A DNA stretch of 34,634 nucleotides from a bacterium (GCA_030427295.1 JAUHWS010000012.1:1-34634), one strand, 5' to 3'. Positions 7,441-15,186 are shown, counted from the first letter of the stretch. Notes: generated by a model from the sequence alone, not told the origin. Program-made: numbers and translations.

Positions 7441-9362
7441 TAAAGGGTTAGGTTGCCACGGATGCGTTTGGATAGTTCTTTTACAGCCTCTTGAAAGGTA
7501 GTTTCAAAATTCTCAACATAATTTTTTTTGGTGATCAACTTGTAAATCAATTCTTTATTGAGTGGGATTTTTTCAAGTCCGTGGTGAATGAATTCTTCTT
7601 TGTCCAGAAAGTTCATGATGTAGTAAAGCGCTTGAAAATAGTCACTCTCTTTTTGAAGATTTTGACCTAGCGAGGGAGTGATAATATAAGTCAAATATTG
7701 AGCCGCTTTTTCGAGTTTGACGGGTGACTGGGCGGAAAAATTTGGAAAAAGTGATTTGAGCATGCTTTCGTTTTGAATGTCTTTTTCTTCTAGGCATTTG
7801 AGCATCAATTGAGCGGCTTCTGTTTCTGTGATTGATGTTTCTGATTCATTTTTGTCGACATAAAATTCATGAGGACGAGAACGGTGGCTTTTGCTTTGAT
7901 CTTCAAAAATAACCACCACTTGCATGATTTGATATCGGTTACAGTCGTTTAGTGTCACGTCGTAATTTTTTTCTGTGGTAGTTGTGAGCAATTTGTCTCC
8001 CGACCACAACTCAAAACTTATGCCTTTTTTGACCGTGGGTCCTGACCAGGTCCACTTCACTGTTTGTTCGTCTTTCAATTGAGCGTCTAAAATTATTCCG
8101 TCATCGTAGATGTGTACGGGTAGGGTGATGAGTCCTGTTTCTGGTTGATTGGTGGAGTAGGGGGTGTGGGCTGAGATATAATATGAGAATGAGTTTTGTT
8201 CTAATAAGCTGTCTTTTAAATTTGTTGCAAATTTTAGAAGGTCGTCAGTGGAATCGGCACGTTGGTGAAGGAGGGGGATGGATTCAAATATTCCGTCTTG
8301 GTTCAAATAATTTAGTAAGCTGACGTTGATGGCTTTTTGGTGATTTTTGATGGATAAAGAAAAGTCTTCTAAATTGTCATTATTGAATTCATTTTCGGGA
8401 AGGTGTTCGATTTCTAGTTGGCTATTAATCGGTTTTTGGTAGCTGAATTGATAGACTGGTTGGTTGTCGATGGCTAAAGTGACCGGGGTTTTAGAGAATT
8501 CTCCAGGATGCTGCCTGGTGTAATATTGAAAGACAAAATGGTCTTCTGATTGCTTTAAAAGCAGATCTCCTAGGCTGCTTAAATCGGTGGCAAATCCACC
8601 TAAATACCCTCCTCGAATACTGTGTGCAAAGTCGGCGATTAGGATGGATGGATCGTCCACGCGTGGTTGATGTATTTTTTGAAAGGGGTGTCCCATTACA
8701 AAGCTGAGATCACTTTGGGTGTTGACGGCTTTGATGGCGGCTTGCATTTTCTGTCCTGTCACTCCATCGGGACGGCTGTCTTCAAAAGCACTTCCATTGA
8801 AAATCAGGAAGACCTTTTGGCTGCCTTCTCTTTTTTCATGTTTGGCGAATGTTTCTACTTTTGAAAATCCATCTATTTTGCCTTCGGATTGATTTTTAAA
8901 TTCAAGTGAATCGATGTGCTCGATGTTCTCACTCAGTATTCCGCTCGAATTTTCTCCTTCATTTTGAAAGGTGGAAAGGACTAGTTTGGTGTCTAGGTTC
9001 TTTTTGTTGAGATAAATCAAAAGACTTTTCAGGTTGGCTTGAATGATTTTCCCCCAATTTTGATCGTCAGATTCGAGATCAATTAAGACATGAAGGTCAA
9101 TTTTTTGAGGTTTTGGATGGGGTGGCATTAGGACGATGGGGTTGATATTGATTTGATCATTTTCTCGGATGCTCAAATGCTTGGGGAGCAGATTCTTATT
9201 TTCCCCTTCAATGGACAGGGTTCCTTGGATGCGTGGAAATTCGGATTCATCAATCCATGCCTCTGTCACTTCGTAGGGGGCAGCGGCTTTGGCAGTCAGA
9301 ATGACAATGATAGAAAATAGGATTGCCAGAGTGATTTGCTTGATTTCTTTGAGAATTTTCAT
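7440..9362 (-). CDS. secreted protein with degenerate von Willebrand A-like domain
   Basis: The 640-residue protein has an N-terminal signal or anchor (KQITLAILFSIIVILTAKAAA). Residues about 85-260 have the alternating strand/helix order of a VWA fold: DLHVLIDLESDDQNW, TKLVLSTFQNEG, KVFLIFNGSAFEDS and LSFVMGHPF. The first strand ends DLESDD, where a canonical MIDAS has DxSxS, so metal binding may be altered or lost. A beta-rich middle and a helical C-terminal 130 residues follow. VWA proteins occur as tip adhesins or assembly factors in pilus systems, for example PilY1 partners and CPR pilus loci. Its stop overlaps the next start (TAATG). The VWA assignment is by secondary-structure pattern and is moderate. 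Confidence 0.6.
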   Translation of the reverse strand: MKILKEIKQITLAILFSIIVILTAKAAAPYEVTEAWIDESEFPRIQGTLSIEGENKNLLPKHLSIRENDQININPIVLMPPHPKPQKIDLHVLIDLESDDQNWGKIIQANLKSLLIYLNKKNLDTKLVLSTFQNEGENSSGILSENIEHIDSLEFKNQSEGKIDGFSKVETFAKHEKREGSQKVFLIFNGSAFEDSRPDGVTGQKMQAAIKAVNTQSDLSFVMGHPFQKIHQPRVDDPSILIADFAHSIRGGYLGGFATDLSSLGDLLLKQSEDHFVFQYYTRQHPGEFSKTPVTLAIDNQPVYQFSYQKPINSQLEIEHLPENEFNNDNLEDFSLSIKNHQKAINVSLLNYLNQDGIFESIPLLHQRADSTDDLLKFATNLKDSLLEQNSFSYYISAHTPYSTNQPETGLITLPVHIYDDGIILDAQLKDEQTVKWTWSGPTVKKGISFELWSGDKLLTTTTEKNYDVTLNDCNRYQIMQVVVIFEDQSKSHRSRPHEFYVDKNESETSITETEAAQLMLKCLEEKDIQNESMLKSLFPNFSAQSPVKLEKAAQYLTYIITPSLGQNLQKESDYFQALYYIMNFLDKEEFIHHGLEKIPLNKELIYKLITKKNYVENFETTFQEAVKELSKRIRGNLTL

Positions 9363-9377
9363 GTGATTTTGAGGAGA

Positions 9378-10364
9378 TTATTTGATAATGGATTCATCGC
9401 TGAAGTGGACAAAGTTTAGTCCGGGAGCTAGTCCTTCTTCGGTTTGACGTTGGTATTTGAGGCGTTGATAGACCCCATTCACAGTCCCTCCAATGAGGTC
9501 GATATTTTGCATGAGGTTGGGTAGAATGACTGCTTTTCCTTGGTTTAAGGCATTGAGCTGATAGTGGATGGGTTGGTTGTCTAGGGTTTGAAAATGAAAT
9601 ATGTAGTTGTTTTCTAGGGGATTGAATCCGGCAATGCGCAGTGACTTTTTATTATTTTTACTGGAGTCAAACTGGGTGGTGAGGGGGATGTCTGTATTAA
9701 ATGCGAAGCTGGAGGAGGATTGGTCTGCACTGTTGATAATGATTCGTTTGAAAGGGTTTTTTTCAGGATTGTTTTTGAGATCTTCAAAGTTGGGAAGTTG
9801 GATCATTGTATTTTCTTTGGGAAAAATGATGACTTCAAATGCGATTTCTGAATGTTGGCTGTTTTGATCCCACTTGAATTCAATTTCGTTGAAGTTGTTT
9901 TCGATTTCTACTTCTCTGATGACAAAGGTTCGAGAGGGTTCGGCTTCGACGCCGTAAAATACATTTTCTGACCAAAGCTCTTTTTCGTCTTCATTTATTC
10001 TGGCTTCGAGGACTGGGGCACCTTGTAGTGGGCTGGTTTTTTGTGCGGTGTGTAAAAATGAATCACTTACATTCATTTTCCGTCGATTGTAAAATGATTC
10101 TGCGCCTTGTTGGTAGCTCAAGAAGTTACTTGCACCTTGTTTTTCACGATTCTGATTTTCGGCTAAAAATCTTTGATTTGAGGTTGAAGGATGATTTTCT
10201 CCCAGGTCGGCGATGGTTTTCTCGATGCCCCCTTCGGCGGTATATAGGGCTTGGGTAGCGCTGAGCAAATCATTGCTCACGGACAACTCCTTGTAGAGTA
10301 TAGATACATCCACTAAGACGAGGGTGTAGATGGCGAGGGCTGTGGAAATGATTAGTGTGTACAT
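9378..10364 (-). CDS. PilX-like minor pilin, apparently lacking its prepilin leader
   Basis: Residues 1-22 form one hydrophobic helix (MYTLIISTALAIYTLVLVDV), followed by ALYTAEGGIEKTIADL. That 'A.YtAEgGIE' pattern is characteristic of PilX_N minor pilins. The rest of the 328 residues is a beta-rich soluble domain. Normally a basic leader ending in Gly precedes the hydrophobic helix. Here an in-frame TAA lies 9 nt upstream of the ATG, so no such leader can be encoded. The upstream sequence is a heptamer repeat tract bordering the inserted S23 gene, so the 5' end may have been lost at that junction. It may still insert in the membrane as an uncleaved N-terminal anchor. It lies 15 nt from the VWA-like gene and is presumably co-transcribed with it. 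Confidence 0.7.
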   Translation of the reverse strand: MYTLIISTALAIYTLVLVDVSILYKELSVSNDLLSATQALYTAEGGIEKTIADLGENHPSTSNQRFLAENQNREKQGASNFLSYQQGAESFYNRRKMNVSDSFLHTAQKTSPLQGAPVLEARINEDEKELWSENVFYGVEAEPSRTFVIREVEIENNFNEIEFKWDQNSQHSEIAFEVIIFPKENTMIQLPNFEDLKNNPEKNPFKRIIINSADQSSSSFAFNTDIPLTTQFDSSKNNKKSLRIAGFNPLENNYIFHFQTLDNQPIHYQLNALNQGKAVILPNLMQNIDLIGGTVNGVYQRLKYQRQTEEGLAPGLNFVHFSDESIIK

Positions 10365-10370
10365 TTTTAT

Positions 10371-10403
10371 TTAGCGTTTAGTGGTTAGTGATTAGCGGTC
10401 AGC
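10371..10403. repeat. heptamer tract (TTAGYGN) at pilX/S23 junction
   Basis: Successive 7-mers TTAGCGT, TTAGTGG, TTAGTGA, TTAGCGG, then TCAGC. The tract ends 6 bp before the PilX-like ATG and encodes the last residues and stop of the S23 protein. Confidence 0.8.
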
Positions 10404-10750
10404 TTTTTGTAGAATGCAATTAGCATTTTGTTTAATTCATTTATTCTTATCATTAAATTCTCGTATTCATTCGTTTTAAAATATTTGAGCATTTTAAAGA
10501 TAATCAATTGAGTTTCTAGTTCTGCTAAGGATCCTTTTGCAATTGCTATGAATTTTGAAAATTCTTTGTCAGTTTTTCTTTGGCTTCCTTCGGCAATGTT
10601 GGATGGAATGGATACTGCTGAACGGCGGATTTGACTTGTGAGTCCATATTTTTCTTCAATGGGAAATTTGAATGTTGCTTCATAGATTAATCTGGTTAGC
10701 TCAAGTCCTTTTTTCCAAATTTTTAATTCTTTGTAAGGAAGTTTTATCAT
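10385..10750 (-). CDS. four-helix bundle protein (23S rRNA-intervening-sequence S23 family)
   Basis: The 121 residues match the S23/four-helix-bundle family (TIGR02436 type): YKELKIWKKGLELTRLIYE, then FPIEEKYGLTSQIRRSAVSI, then the family hallmark PSNIAEGSQRKTDKEFSKFI, and AKGSLAELETQL. Family members are encoded inside 23S rRNA intervening sequences or stand alone. A homologous fold is the Avd accessory protein of diversity-generating retroelements. Neither an rRNA gene nor a reverse transcriptase is in this window. The molecular role is unknown; nucleic-acid binding is proposed for the family. It sits between two pilus genes and is flanked on both sides by heptamer tracts. Its C-terminal LTANH plus stop is written by the left tract. 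It looks like an insertion into the pilus operon. Confidence 0.88.
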   Translation of the reverse strand: MIKLPYKELKIWKKGLELTRLIYEATFKFPIEEKYGLTSQIRRSAVSIPSNIAEGSQRKTDKEFSKFIAIAKGSLAELETQLIIFKMLKYFKTNEYENLMIRINELNKMLIAFYKKLTANH

Positions 10751-10761
10751 GTTGATTTTTT

Positions 10762-10792
10762 GCTATGCGCTATTCGCTGGACGCTAAACGCT
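10762..10792. repeat. heptamer tract (GCTANNC) at S23/pseudopilin junction
   Basis: 7-mers GCTATGC, GCTATTC, GCTGGAC, GCTAAAC, GCT. It is the complementary-strand version of the AGCG family and provides the last codons (RLASSE) and the TAG stop of the pseudopilin. Confidence 0.8.
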
Positions 10793-11435
10793 TTTTAATT
10801 AATAATGTTTTGCTGACATCAAAATTCAGGCTAACCTGCCCCCCTTCATTCTCTTTGTACTGAAAAATTAGTTCTATCTGATCGAACTTTTCTTGATCTT
10901 TGAATAATTCATCTGTATTTGCTGGAGTGAATTCTGGTCCAGCATCGATAAAAAAGACTTTGGCGAAAGGAGGGATGAATCCAATGTAGGCGGAAGAGAC
11001 GGTTTCACTTTTTTCACTCTCGTTTTGAGTGAGTCTGATTTCTTTCAGAAATACGTGGGTGTTGGGGTACGGATGTTCTTTTTGATAGATCCATTCCATG
11101 CTTCCGTTTTCATTTTGGGTGAGTTCCAAATAGCGATAGGGGATGGGGTCTCCAAAGTCGTTATTGCTTTGGAAGTGGAGGAGGTAGGCGAAGGGGAGTT
11201 GGCTTGGATTTTCGATGTTTTGCCCTTTGATGGCTCCAAAAGATTTTCCAGCCATGGCATAGTGGAGCGTGCTGATGAGATCTTGTTTGATTTGCTTTAT
11301 GGTGGCTTCCATTTTTATCTCTGGCTCCAAGGAGTTTACCAGGGGGGCGGATAGCGAAAGCATCAGGGCGGCGAGGCCCATGACGATGAGGAGTTCAATG
11401 ATCGTGAAGCCTTTGTTTTGAGTTCGCCAGGTCAT
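10770..11435 (-). CDS. GspH/FimT-like pseudopilin
   Basis: This is a minor pilin of the type IV pilus/type II secretion class. The leader MTWRTQNKG precedes F10 TIIELLIVMGLAALMLSLSAP, with Gly at -1 and Glu at +5 for prepilin peptidase. The mature part has the FimT-like helix IKQIKQDLISTLHYAMAGKS and a beta-rich C-terminus. I chose the ATG at 11435. A TTG at 11450 would add five residues (MKSKL) and is a possible alternative. It is the first gene of the pilus operon behind the promoter at 11529-11557. The last residues RLASSE and the TAG stop lie inside a heptamer repeat tract, so the original C-terminus was probably replaced. Confidence 0.85.
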   Translation of the reverse strand: MTWRTQNKGFTIIELLIVMGLAALMLSLSAPLVNSLEPEIKMEATIKQIKQDLISTLHYAMAGKSFGAIKGQNIENPSQLPFAYLLHFQSNNDFGDPIPYRYLELTQNENGSMEWIYQKEHPYPNTHVFLKEIRLTQNESEKSETVSSAYIGFIPPFAKVFFIDAGPEFTPANTDELFKDQEKFDQIELIFQYKENEGGQVSLNFDVSKTLLIKKRLASSE

Positions 11436-11460
11436 CAATTTAGATTTCAAAATAAACCGT

Positions 11461-11478
11461 TACTGACGGGTGTCAGTA
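11461..11478. other. leader hairpin upstream of the pilus operon
   Basis: TACTGAC and GTCAGTA form a perfect 7-bp stem around a GGGT loop. It lies in the predicted 5' leader, between the promoter and the pseudopilin start, so it may be an operator or an mRNA-stability element. Confidence 0.5.
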
Positions 11479-11528
11479 CGGGTGGGTCAACTTTGGGGCG
11501 GCGAACTTTTCCTCAAGCGAGGTGAGTC

Positions 11529-11557
11529 ACTGTAATCGAAATTTCTTAAAAAGTCAA
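11529..11557 (-). promoter_or_regulatory. sigma70-type promoter of the pilus operon
   Basis: On the minus strand TTGACT (11557-11552), a 17-bp spacer and TACAGT (11534-11529). Predicted transcription start near 11522, giving a leader of about 85 nt that includes the hairpin at 11461-11478. Confidence 0.65.
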
Positions 11558-11581
11558 TGGTTGTTTTGAAAATTTTTGTGG

Positions 11582-11825
11582 AAGTATATACTCACCTTCT
11601 TCCCATCTATATACCTATCCTCTGTAAAATGCTGGAGTTCATCTCAGTACCTTTTTCAGCAAGCGAGTAGCGAATAGCGAGTAGCGATTAGCTAAAATAG
11701 ATCTTAGAATAGAGCTAAACGCTATATGCTAACCGCTAAACGCTCAAAAAATAAACTCGTAATTGGCAACTCGTAATTCGTAATTAGGAAAAAAGTATAT
11801 ACCCATCATTAACAAAAGTATATAC
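11582..11825. repeat. composite repeat cassette A bracketed by GTATATAC doublets
   Basis: The left doublet is GTATATAC at 11584 and CTATATAC at 11607. The right doublet is GTATATAC at 11795 and 11818. Both are spaced exactly 23 bp. Each octamer sits in the context AAGTATATAC-CCA or close to it. The left doublet is followed by a conserved segment (CTATCCTCTGTAAAATGCTG, then TTTTTCAGCAAGCGA) that recurs in cassette B. Inside are heptamer tracts: AGCGAGT/AGCGAAT/AGCGATT at 11662-11693, GCTAAAC-type at 11713-11745, and a TCGTAATT-type tract at 11756-11787. No ORF is supported in the 11451-11836 gap. Confidence 0.8.
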
Positions 11826-11836
11826 CCAGTATCCAT

Positions 11837-12850
11837 TTATAAATTTCTTAGGGCTTGTTCCAGTTGGTCTCGGTATCGAATCATATCTGTAAAGACGCTC
11901 GCCTGATCGAGTTCGGTGATATGGAAGATGCTTCCAAATCTTTTTTGGGCTTTGGCTAATTCTCCACTGTTCTTGTATCCCATTCCTGTAAAACAGAGGT
12001 CAATTGAGCTAGGGCGCAGGTCTCGTTCTAATTTCTCGCTCACTCTTCTTAAAGATTCACCGGTTATCGCATCGTTTTCACACAGTAAAATGCGCATGCC
12101 TTTTCGGAGTGCTTGCGTGGCATGGACATTCCTCAATCGAGGTGATGCTTCCCATCGTTGATGCCATTCTATGTAAGCGACGTTTTGGCCGATTGGATGT
12201 AGGCGGTTGGGCAACAAACTTCCTCCGGAATGGATTCCAGCAACTAGGTCGTAGTGTGCTTCTTTTATTTGGAGGGCTGCGGTTGGAATGAGCCTCCCGA
12301 AAAGAAAGCTGCCGTCTGGAGGTAATTTTACTCTTTTTGAGTAGTCTTCATACAATGTTTCAATTTCATCTATTAACTTTCTTGCTTTTCCCTTTGCTTT
12401 TTCATTTTCTTTGTCATTTTCAAGTGGATATGTGGCATATAGTTGATCAATTTCAGTTGGTTTTCCATAGCGCTCAACAGCATCGGCTAAAATGGGGTCA
12501 GGCTCTCCATATTCACTACTTACTCCATGTTCTCTAATGTATTCCAAAACCATTGGCCATTCTTGTTCGGTATCCTTGCATAGGCTTCGGGCTAAGCGTG
12601 GACTTCCGGCTCTGGATAGCTCTACGGCGTATTCGTAAATTTTTCTTTTGAGTTCTTCTTTTTGTGCCCTACTCAATCCTCCTAGATACCAGATTTTTGC
12701 TAAGATTGAAAAAGCCATGTTCCATGGACCATCTCTCTCTACTTCGACCAAATCAGCGATCATTTCTCTTGTTCCCGCTTTCTCAGCTGTATCAAAGCAG
12801 CTGTCGATGACTTTTTGAGCGATTTCTGAGGGTGCTAGTTCCATGTTCAA
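11837..12850 (-). CDS. orphan phosphoribosyltransferase-like protein with helical N-terminus
   Basis: Residues 1-175 are helical and unrecognised. Residues about 176-335 follow the type I phosphoribosyltransferase fold: a YDLVAGIHSGGSLLP strand-loop (the PPi-loop position), GQNVAYIEW, then RILLCENDAITGESLRRV (253-270), which occupies the PRPP-binding loop. The usual two acidic residues are replaced by Cys-Glu-Asn-Asp, followed by A-I-T-G-E-S. A purine or pyrimidine salvage or regulatory function is possible, but the substrate cannot be told. The TTG at 12850 directly follows the upstream stop (TGATTG); the ATG at 12844 is equally plausible and shortens the protein by two residues. It is the second gene of a two-gene unit with the 209-residue protein. 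Confidence 0.65.
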   Translation of the reverse strand: MNMELAPSEIAQKVIDSCFDTAEKAGTREMIADLVEVERDGPWNMAFSILAKIWYLGGLSRAQKEELKRKIYEYAVELSRAGSPRLARSLCKDTEQEWPMVLEYIREHGVSSEYGEPDPILADAVERYGKPTEIDQLYATYPLENDKENEKAKGKARKLIDEIETLYEDYSKRVKLPPDGSFLFGRLIPTAALQIKEAHYDLVAGIHSGGSLLPNRLHPIGQNVAYIEWHQRWEASPRLRNVHATQALRKGMRILLCENDAITGESLRRVSEKLERDLRPSSIDLCFTGMGYKNSGELAKAQKRFGSIFHITELDQASVFTDMIRYRDQLEQALRNL

Positions 12851-13480
12851 TCAATTTAATCTAGCTAATTCAAGTCTCAAATGGCTTGGGTCATCATTTT
12901 CGGCTACGTACCCAAGGTCTTCTCTAGTGAGTTGATCATATAATGGATGGTTGGGATTTATTGTGGTTTCAATGGCTTGTCGCTCTTCATAGCCTAACTC
13001 CATTTCGGCTAATCCATGTATTCGATAAAGCACATCAATGGCTTGGTCTTTTCGTAGGGCAAAATCAGTGATGAGGGCGGTGGTGCCGTTTCGTCTCAAA
13101 TAACCGGTAATAAAGGCAATGGCGTGGCGATTTGATGGATCTCGGGCTATGGCATGGAATAATTTCCCTTCTTCCTCTTCTTTTGTATTTCTATATTCTT
13201 CACAATAGACTCTTAGCATGCCTTCCACAGCTCTTCTGACACAGCTCGCAAATTCTTCATTTCCCCCCTCAATTTCTTCAAATAGATCGATTTCCAATGT
13301 TTTTAACATGTCTTTGTGTGCCGCACTATGACCTTTTAGCTCAATGCCCTTCACTCCCTGTCCCTCTAATTCTTCAGATTCTACTATCTCTCTTAGAAAG
13401 TCCATGGCTTCGTTCAGTTTTTCATCCGGAGGATGCCAGCCAAAACTTAGGTCAAAATTTCCTACATCTAACTCTGCCAT
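12851..13480 (-). CDS. hypothetical acidic helical protein, partner of the PRTase-like gene
   Basis: I do not recognise a family. The 209 residues are acidic and mostly helical, with no signal peptide or membrane segment, so the protein is probably cytoplasmic. A segment ALITDFALRKDQAIDVLYRI lies in the C-terminal half. It is the first gene behind a consensus promoter (13507-13535), and its stop abuts the start of the PRTase-like gene, so the two are translationally coupled and likely act together. No catalytic motif is visible. Confidence 0.6.
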   Translation of the reverse strand: MAELDVGNFDLSFGWHPPDEKLNEAMDFLREIVESEELEGQGVKGIELKGHSAAHKDMLKTLEIDLFEEIEGGNEEFASCVRRAVEGMLRVYCEEYRNTKEEEEGKLFHAIARDPSNRHAIAFITGYLRRNGTTALITDFALRKDQAIDVLYRIHGLAEMELGYEERQAIETTINPNHPLYDQLTREDLGYVAENDDPSHLRLELARLN

Positions 13481-13506
13481 GTTGTACGCGTTAAAATTAA
13501 GAATAT

Positions 13507-13535
13507 ATTTTAACTTTATTAAATCATTTTGTCAA
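13507..13535 (-). promoter_or_regulatory. consensus sigma70 promoter of the two-gene PRTase unit
   Basis: On the minus strand TTGACA (13535-13530), a 17-bp spacer and TAAAAT (13512-13507). It lies directly after the stop of the anti-sigma gene, separating the two transcription units. Confidence 0.8.
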
Positions 13536-13536
13536 T

Positions 13537-14394
13537 CTAATTCGTGTTGGCCCAGTAATGTTCCACCAATGTCTGGCTGCGTTCCATTTTCTCGAGGATT
13601 TCACCTGATAGTGAAGTTTGGGCATCAAAGTAGAATTCGGTGGTTTCGATTTCGGATTCTTCTGGGTCGAAGGCTTCATCCGTGATTGGTCGATTGTAAT
13701 GATGGATTTCTTGGATGACGTAAATGAGTTCACCCTCTACAAAATAATATTTGGAGACGGTTTTTCCGGTTTCGCCCAAGAGTTCTTCTTTGATTTTTCG
13801 CACGTAGCCTTCTTTTTCGTAGAAGGTGGCGGTCCCACCTTCGGTGGAATGGTTCATCCACGGCATTTCAGTTTTTTTGCAGGTGGTCAGCCCTTCGTCA
13901 ATGGCTTGGACTTGGGCTGAGATTTGATCGGTGCTCACTTCTCCTCCAAATCCACTTGTGGCCACTTCGATGCTGCTGTCTTGTTCGGGCGGGGTCATTT
14001 CTTCGGCTTCCATGCTGGCTTCGGTGCTCTCTTCGGCAATTCCTGGTTCGATCGCCAATTCATCAGGTGCCTTGTCTTGCGTGGTGAATGAAATGGGTTC
14101 TGTGATCAAAACCACCACGATGAGGATGGCTAACACCCCTCCGGCAAAGGGTAAGAAAGTGCGGTTGAGTAGTTGCCAGAAATTTTGTCTTACTTCTTCT
14201 TCCGTTTGATTCAATTGACTGGCCTCATGCTCTAGTAAATTTTTTAGTTGTTTCACAAAATTTGGATCCACCTTTAAATGAGGTTTGGCTTCGAGTAATT
14301 GTGCGATCAATTTTTTTAGATCCTCTTCCTTTGATTTGAGGCTGGGGTCCACGTGGTATAAATCGTTTAAGATGGATTGAATATCGTTTTTCAT
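13537..14394 (-). CDS. probable single-pass membrane anti-sigma factor
   Basis: This 285-residue protein is encoded 22 nt after an ECF sigma gene. Residues 1-78 are soluble and helical, matching the cytoplasmic sigma-binding part of anti-sigma factors but without a zinc-binding HxxxCxxC motif. A membrane helix (about 79-100, FLPFAGGVLAILIVVVLITE) follows, then an extracytoplasmic part with an acidic linker (about 105-150) and a C-terminal beta-rich domain (about 165-280, e.g. YYFVEGELIYVIQEIHHYNR). Position and topology are typical of anti-sigma factors that sense an envelope signal. There is no recognisable sequence family, so the function is inferred from context. Confidence 0.65.
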   Translation of the reverse strand: MKNDIQSILNDLYHVDPSLKSKEEDLKKLIAQLLEAKPHLKVDPNFVKQLKNLLEHEASQLNQTEEEVRQNFWQLLNRTFLPFAGGVLAILIVVVLITEPISFTTQDKAPDELAIEPGIAEESTEASMEAEEMTPPEQDSSIEVATSGFGGEVSTDQISAQVQAIDEGLTTCKKTEMPWMNHSTEGGTATFYEKEGYVRKIKEELLGETGKTVSKYYFVEGELIYVIQEIHHYNRPITDEAFDPEESEIETTEFYFDAQTSLSGEILEKMERSQTLVEHYWANTN

Positions 14395-14416
14395 GACAAG
14401 GGTCTCGACTGGAGAT

Positions 14417-14968
14417 TTATTTAATGAGTAAAAGGAGAATGAGGAAGGGGGCGAAGTCGTCTCTTAGTTTTTCCATCACGCGCTTGAAGCTCATTTTACA
14501 GGCGGCTTCGGTTTTTCCCATGATTTCGGCGATTTCTTTAAAACTGTGTCCACCCCACACTCGCAGGAGTATGATTTCGCGTTGCTCGGGCTTGAGCTTG
14601 TCCATGTATTTTTGGATGGATTCTAGTTTCATTTGAAAATCGGTGTCACGTTCAATATTTACTTTTTGATCGGAAATATCCCAGGCATCGTCGATGTTTC
14701 GCGTTTCTTTGTGTTGGCGATAGTGATCGATGATGGTGTTGCGGGCGATTTGATAGAGCCAGGTTTTGAAGGAGGCTTTTTGTTCGTTAAACTGACCGAT
14801 GGCTTTCATGGCTTTCATAAAAATACGACTGGTCAAATCCTCTGCGGTTTCTTTGTGATGGACTTTGAAATAGGTGAATTGATAGATTTTTTCGACGTAG
14901 CTTTCGTAGAGGGTTCCAAATTGGCTCAAATCGCCTTGTTGGCATTGTCTGATCAGGGTCGCTTCCAT
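14417..14968 (-). CDS. ECF-type RNA polymerase sigma factor
   Basis: The 183 residues carry the two sigma domains of ECF factors. Region 2 is at about 25-92, with AEDLTSRIFMKAMKAI and ASFKTWLYQIARNTIIDHYR. Region 4 is at about 122-170, with LKPEQREIILLRVWGGHSFK, EIAEIMGKTEAACKMSFKRV and MEKLR as the -35-binding helix-turn-helix. The last residues, FAPFLILLLLIK, form an odd hydrophobic tail. It is co-transcribed with the membrane anti-sigma candidate. A SigW-like motif lies upstream at 15042-15067, compatible with autoregulation. The regulon is unknown; the adjacent pilus and envelope genes are candidates by proximity only. Confidence 0.93.
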   Translation of the reverse strand: MEATLIRQCQQGDLSQFGTLYESYVEKIYQFTYFKVHHKETAEDLTSRIFMKAMKAIGQFNEQKASFKTWLYQIARNTIIDHYRQHKETRNIDDAWDISDQKVNIERDTDFQMKLESIQKYMDKLKPEQREIILLRVWGGHSFKEIAEIMGKTEAACKMSFKRVMEKLRDDFAPFLILLLLIK

Positions 14969-14991
14969 GATTTAGGGTGATAGGGTGATGG

Positions 14992-15032
14992 GGGTGAATT
15001 CATCAGAAGGCGCGCGCCCGTCTGATTCACCC
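14992..15032. other. GC-rich palindromic leader hairpin upstream of the sigma gene
   Basis: GGGTGAA (14992-14998) pairs with TTCACCC (15026-15032). Inside are TCAGA/TCTGA arms and a GGCGCGCGCC core. It lies between the promoter candidate and the sigma start codon and may control the mRNA. Confidence 0.5.
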
Positions 15033-15041
15033 GCTGTAGTA

Positions 15042-15067
15042 TACGAGAGATTTTGGGAAAAGTAACT
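15042..15067 (-). promoter_or_regulatory. candidate ECF-type (SigW-like) promoter of the sigma operon
   Basis: On the minus strand AGTTAC (15067-15062), a 16-bp spacer and CGTA (15045-15042) resemble the TGAAAC-N16-CGTA consensus of B. subtilis SigW. A sigma70-like TATACT -10 overlaps it. It overlaps a decayed repeat cassette, so it could be chance. Confidence 0.3.
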
Positions 15068-15170
15068 TTTTCTTTTCTTCATCTATATGTCGATATTCTT
15101 TAAAATGCTGAAATTCGGCATGTCGCCTTTTTCAATAAGCTGTTAGCGAATAGCGATTAGCGAATAGCTG
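15056..15170. repeat. decayed copy of the GTATATAC cassette head plus heptamer tract
   Basis: AAGTAACTT...CATCTATATGTC, then TTTAAAATGCTG and CCTTTTTCAATAAGC, align with the head of cassette A, but the octamers are mutated. It runs into a TAGCGAA/TAGCGAT heptamer tract at 15138-15170. Confidence 0.55.
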
Positions 15171-15186
15171 CGAATTGTTTTTCAGA

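Noticed and set aside
10385-10750. Diversity-generating retroelement (the S23 fold resembles Avd)
   Set aside because: No reverse transcriptase, template repeat or variable repeat is visible. The standalone S23 family explains the gene.
11582-11825. CRISPR array from the regularly spaced GTATATAC repeats
   Set aside because: The repeat word is only about 15 bp, it comes in pairs and not in a series, and no cas gene is nearby.
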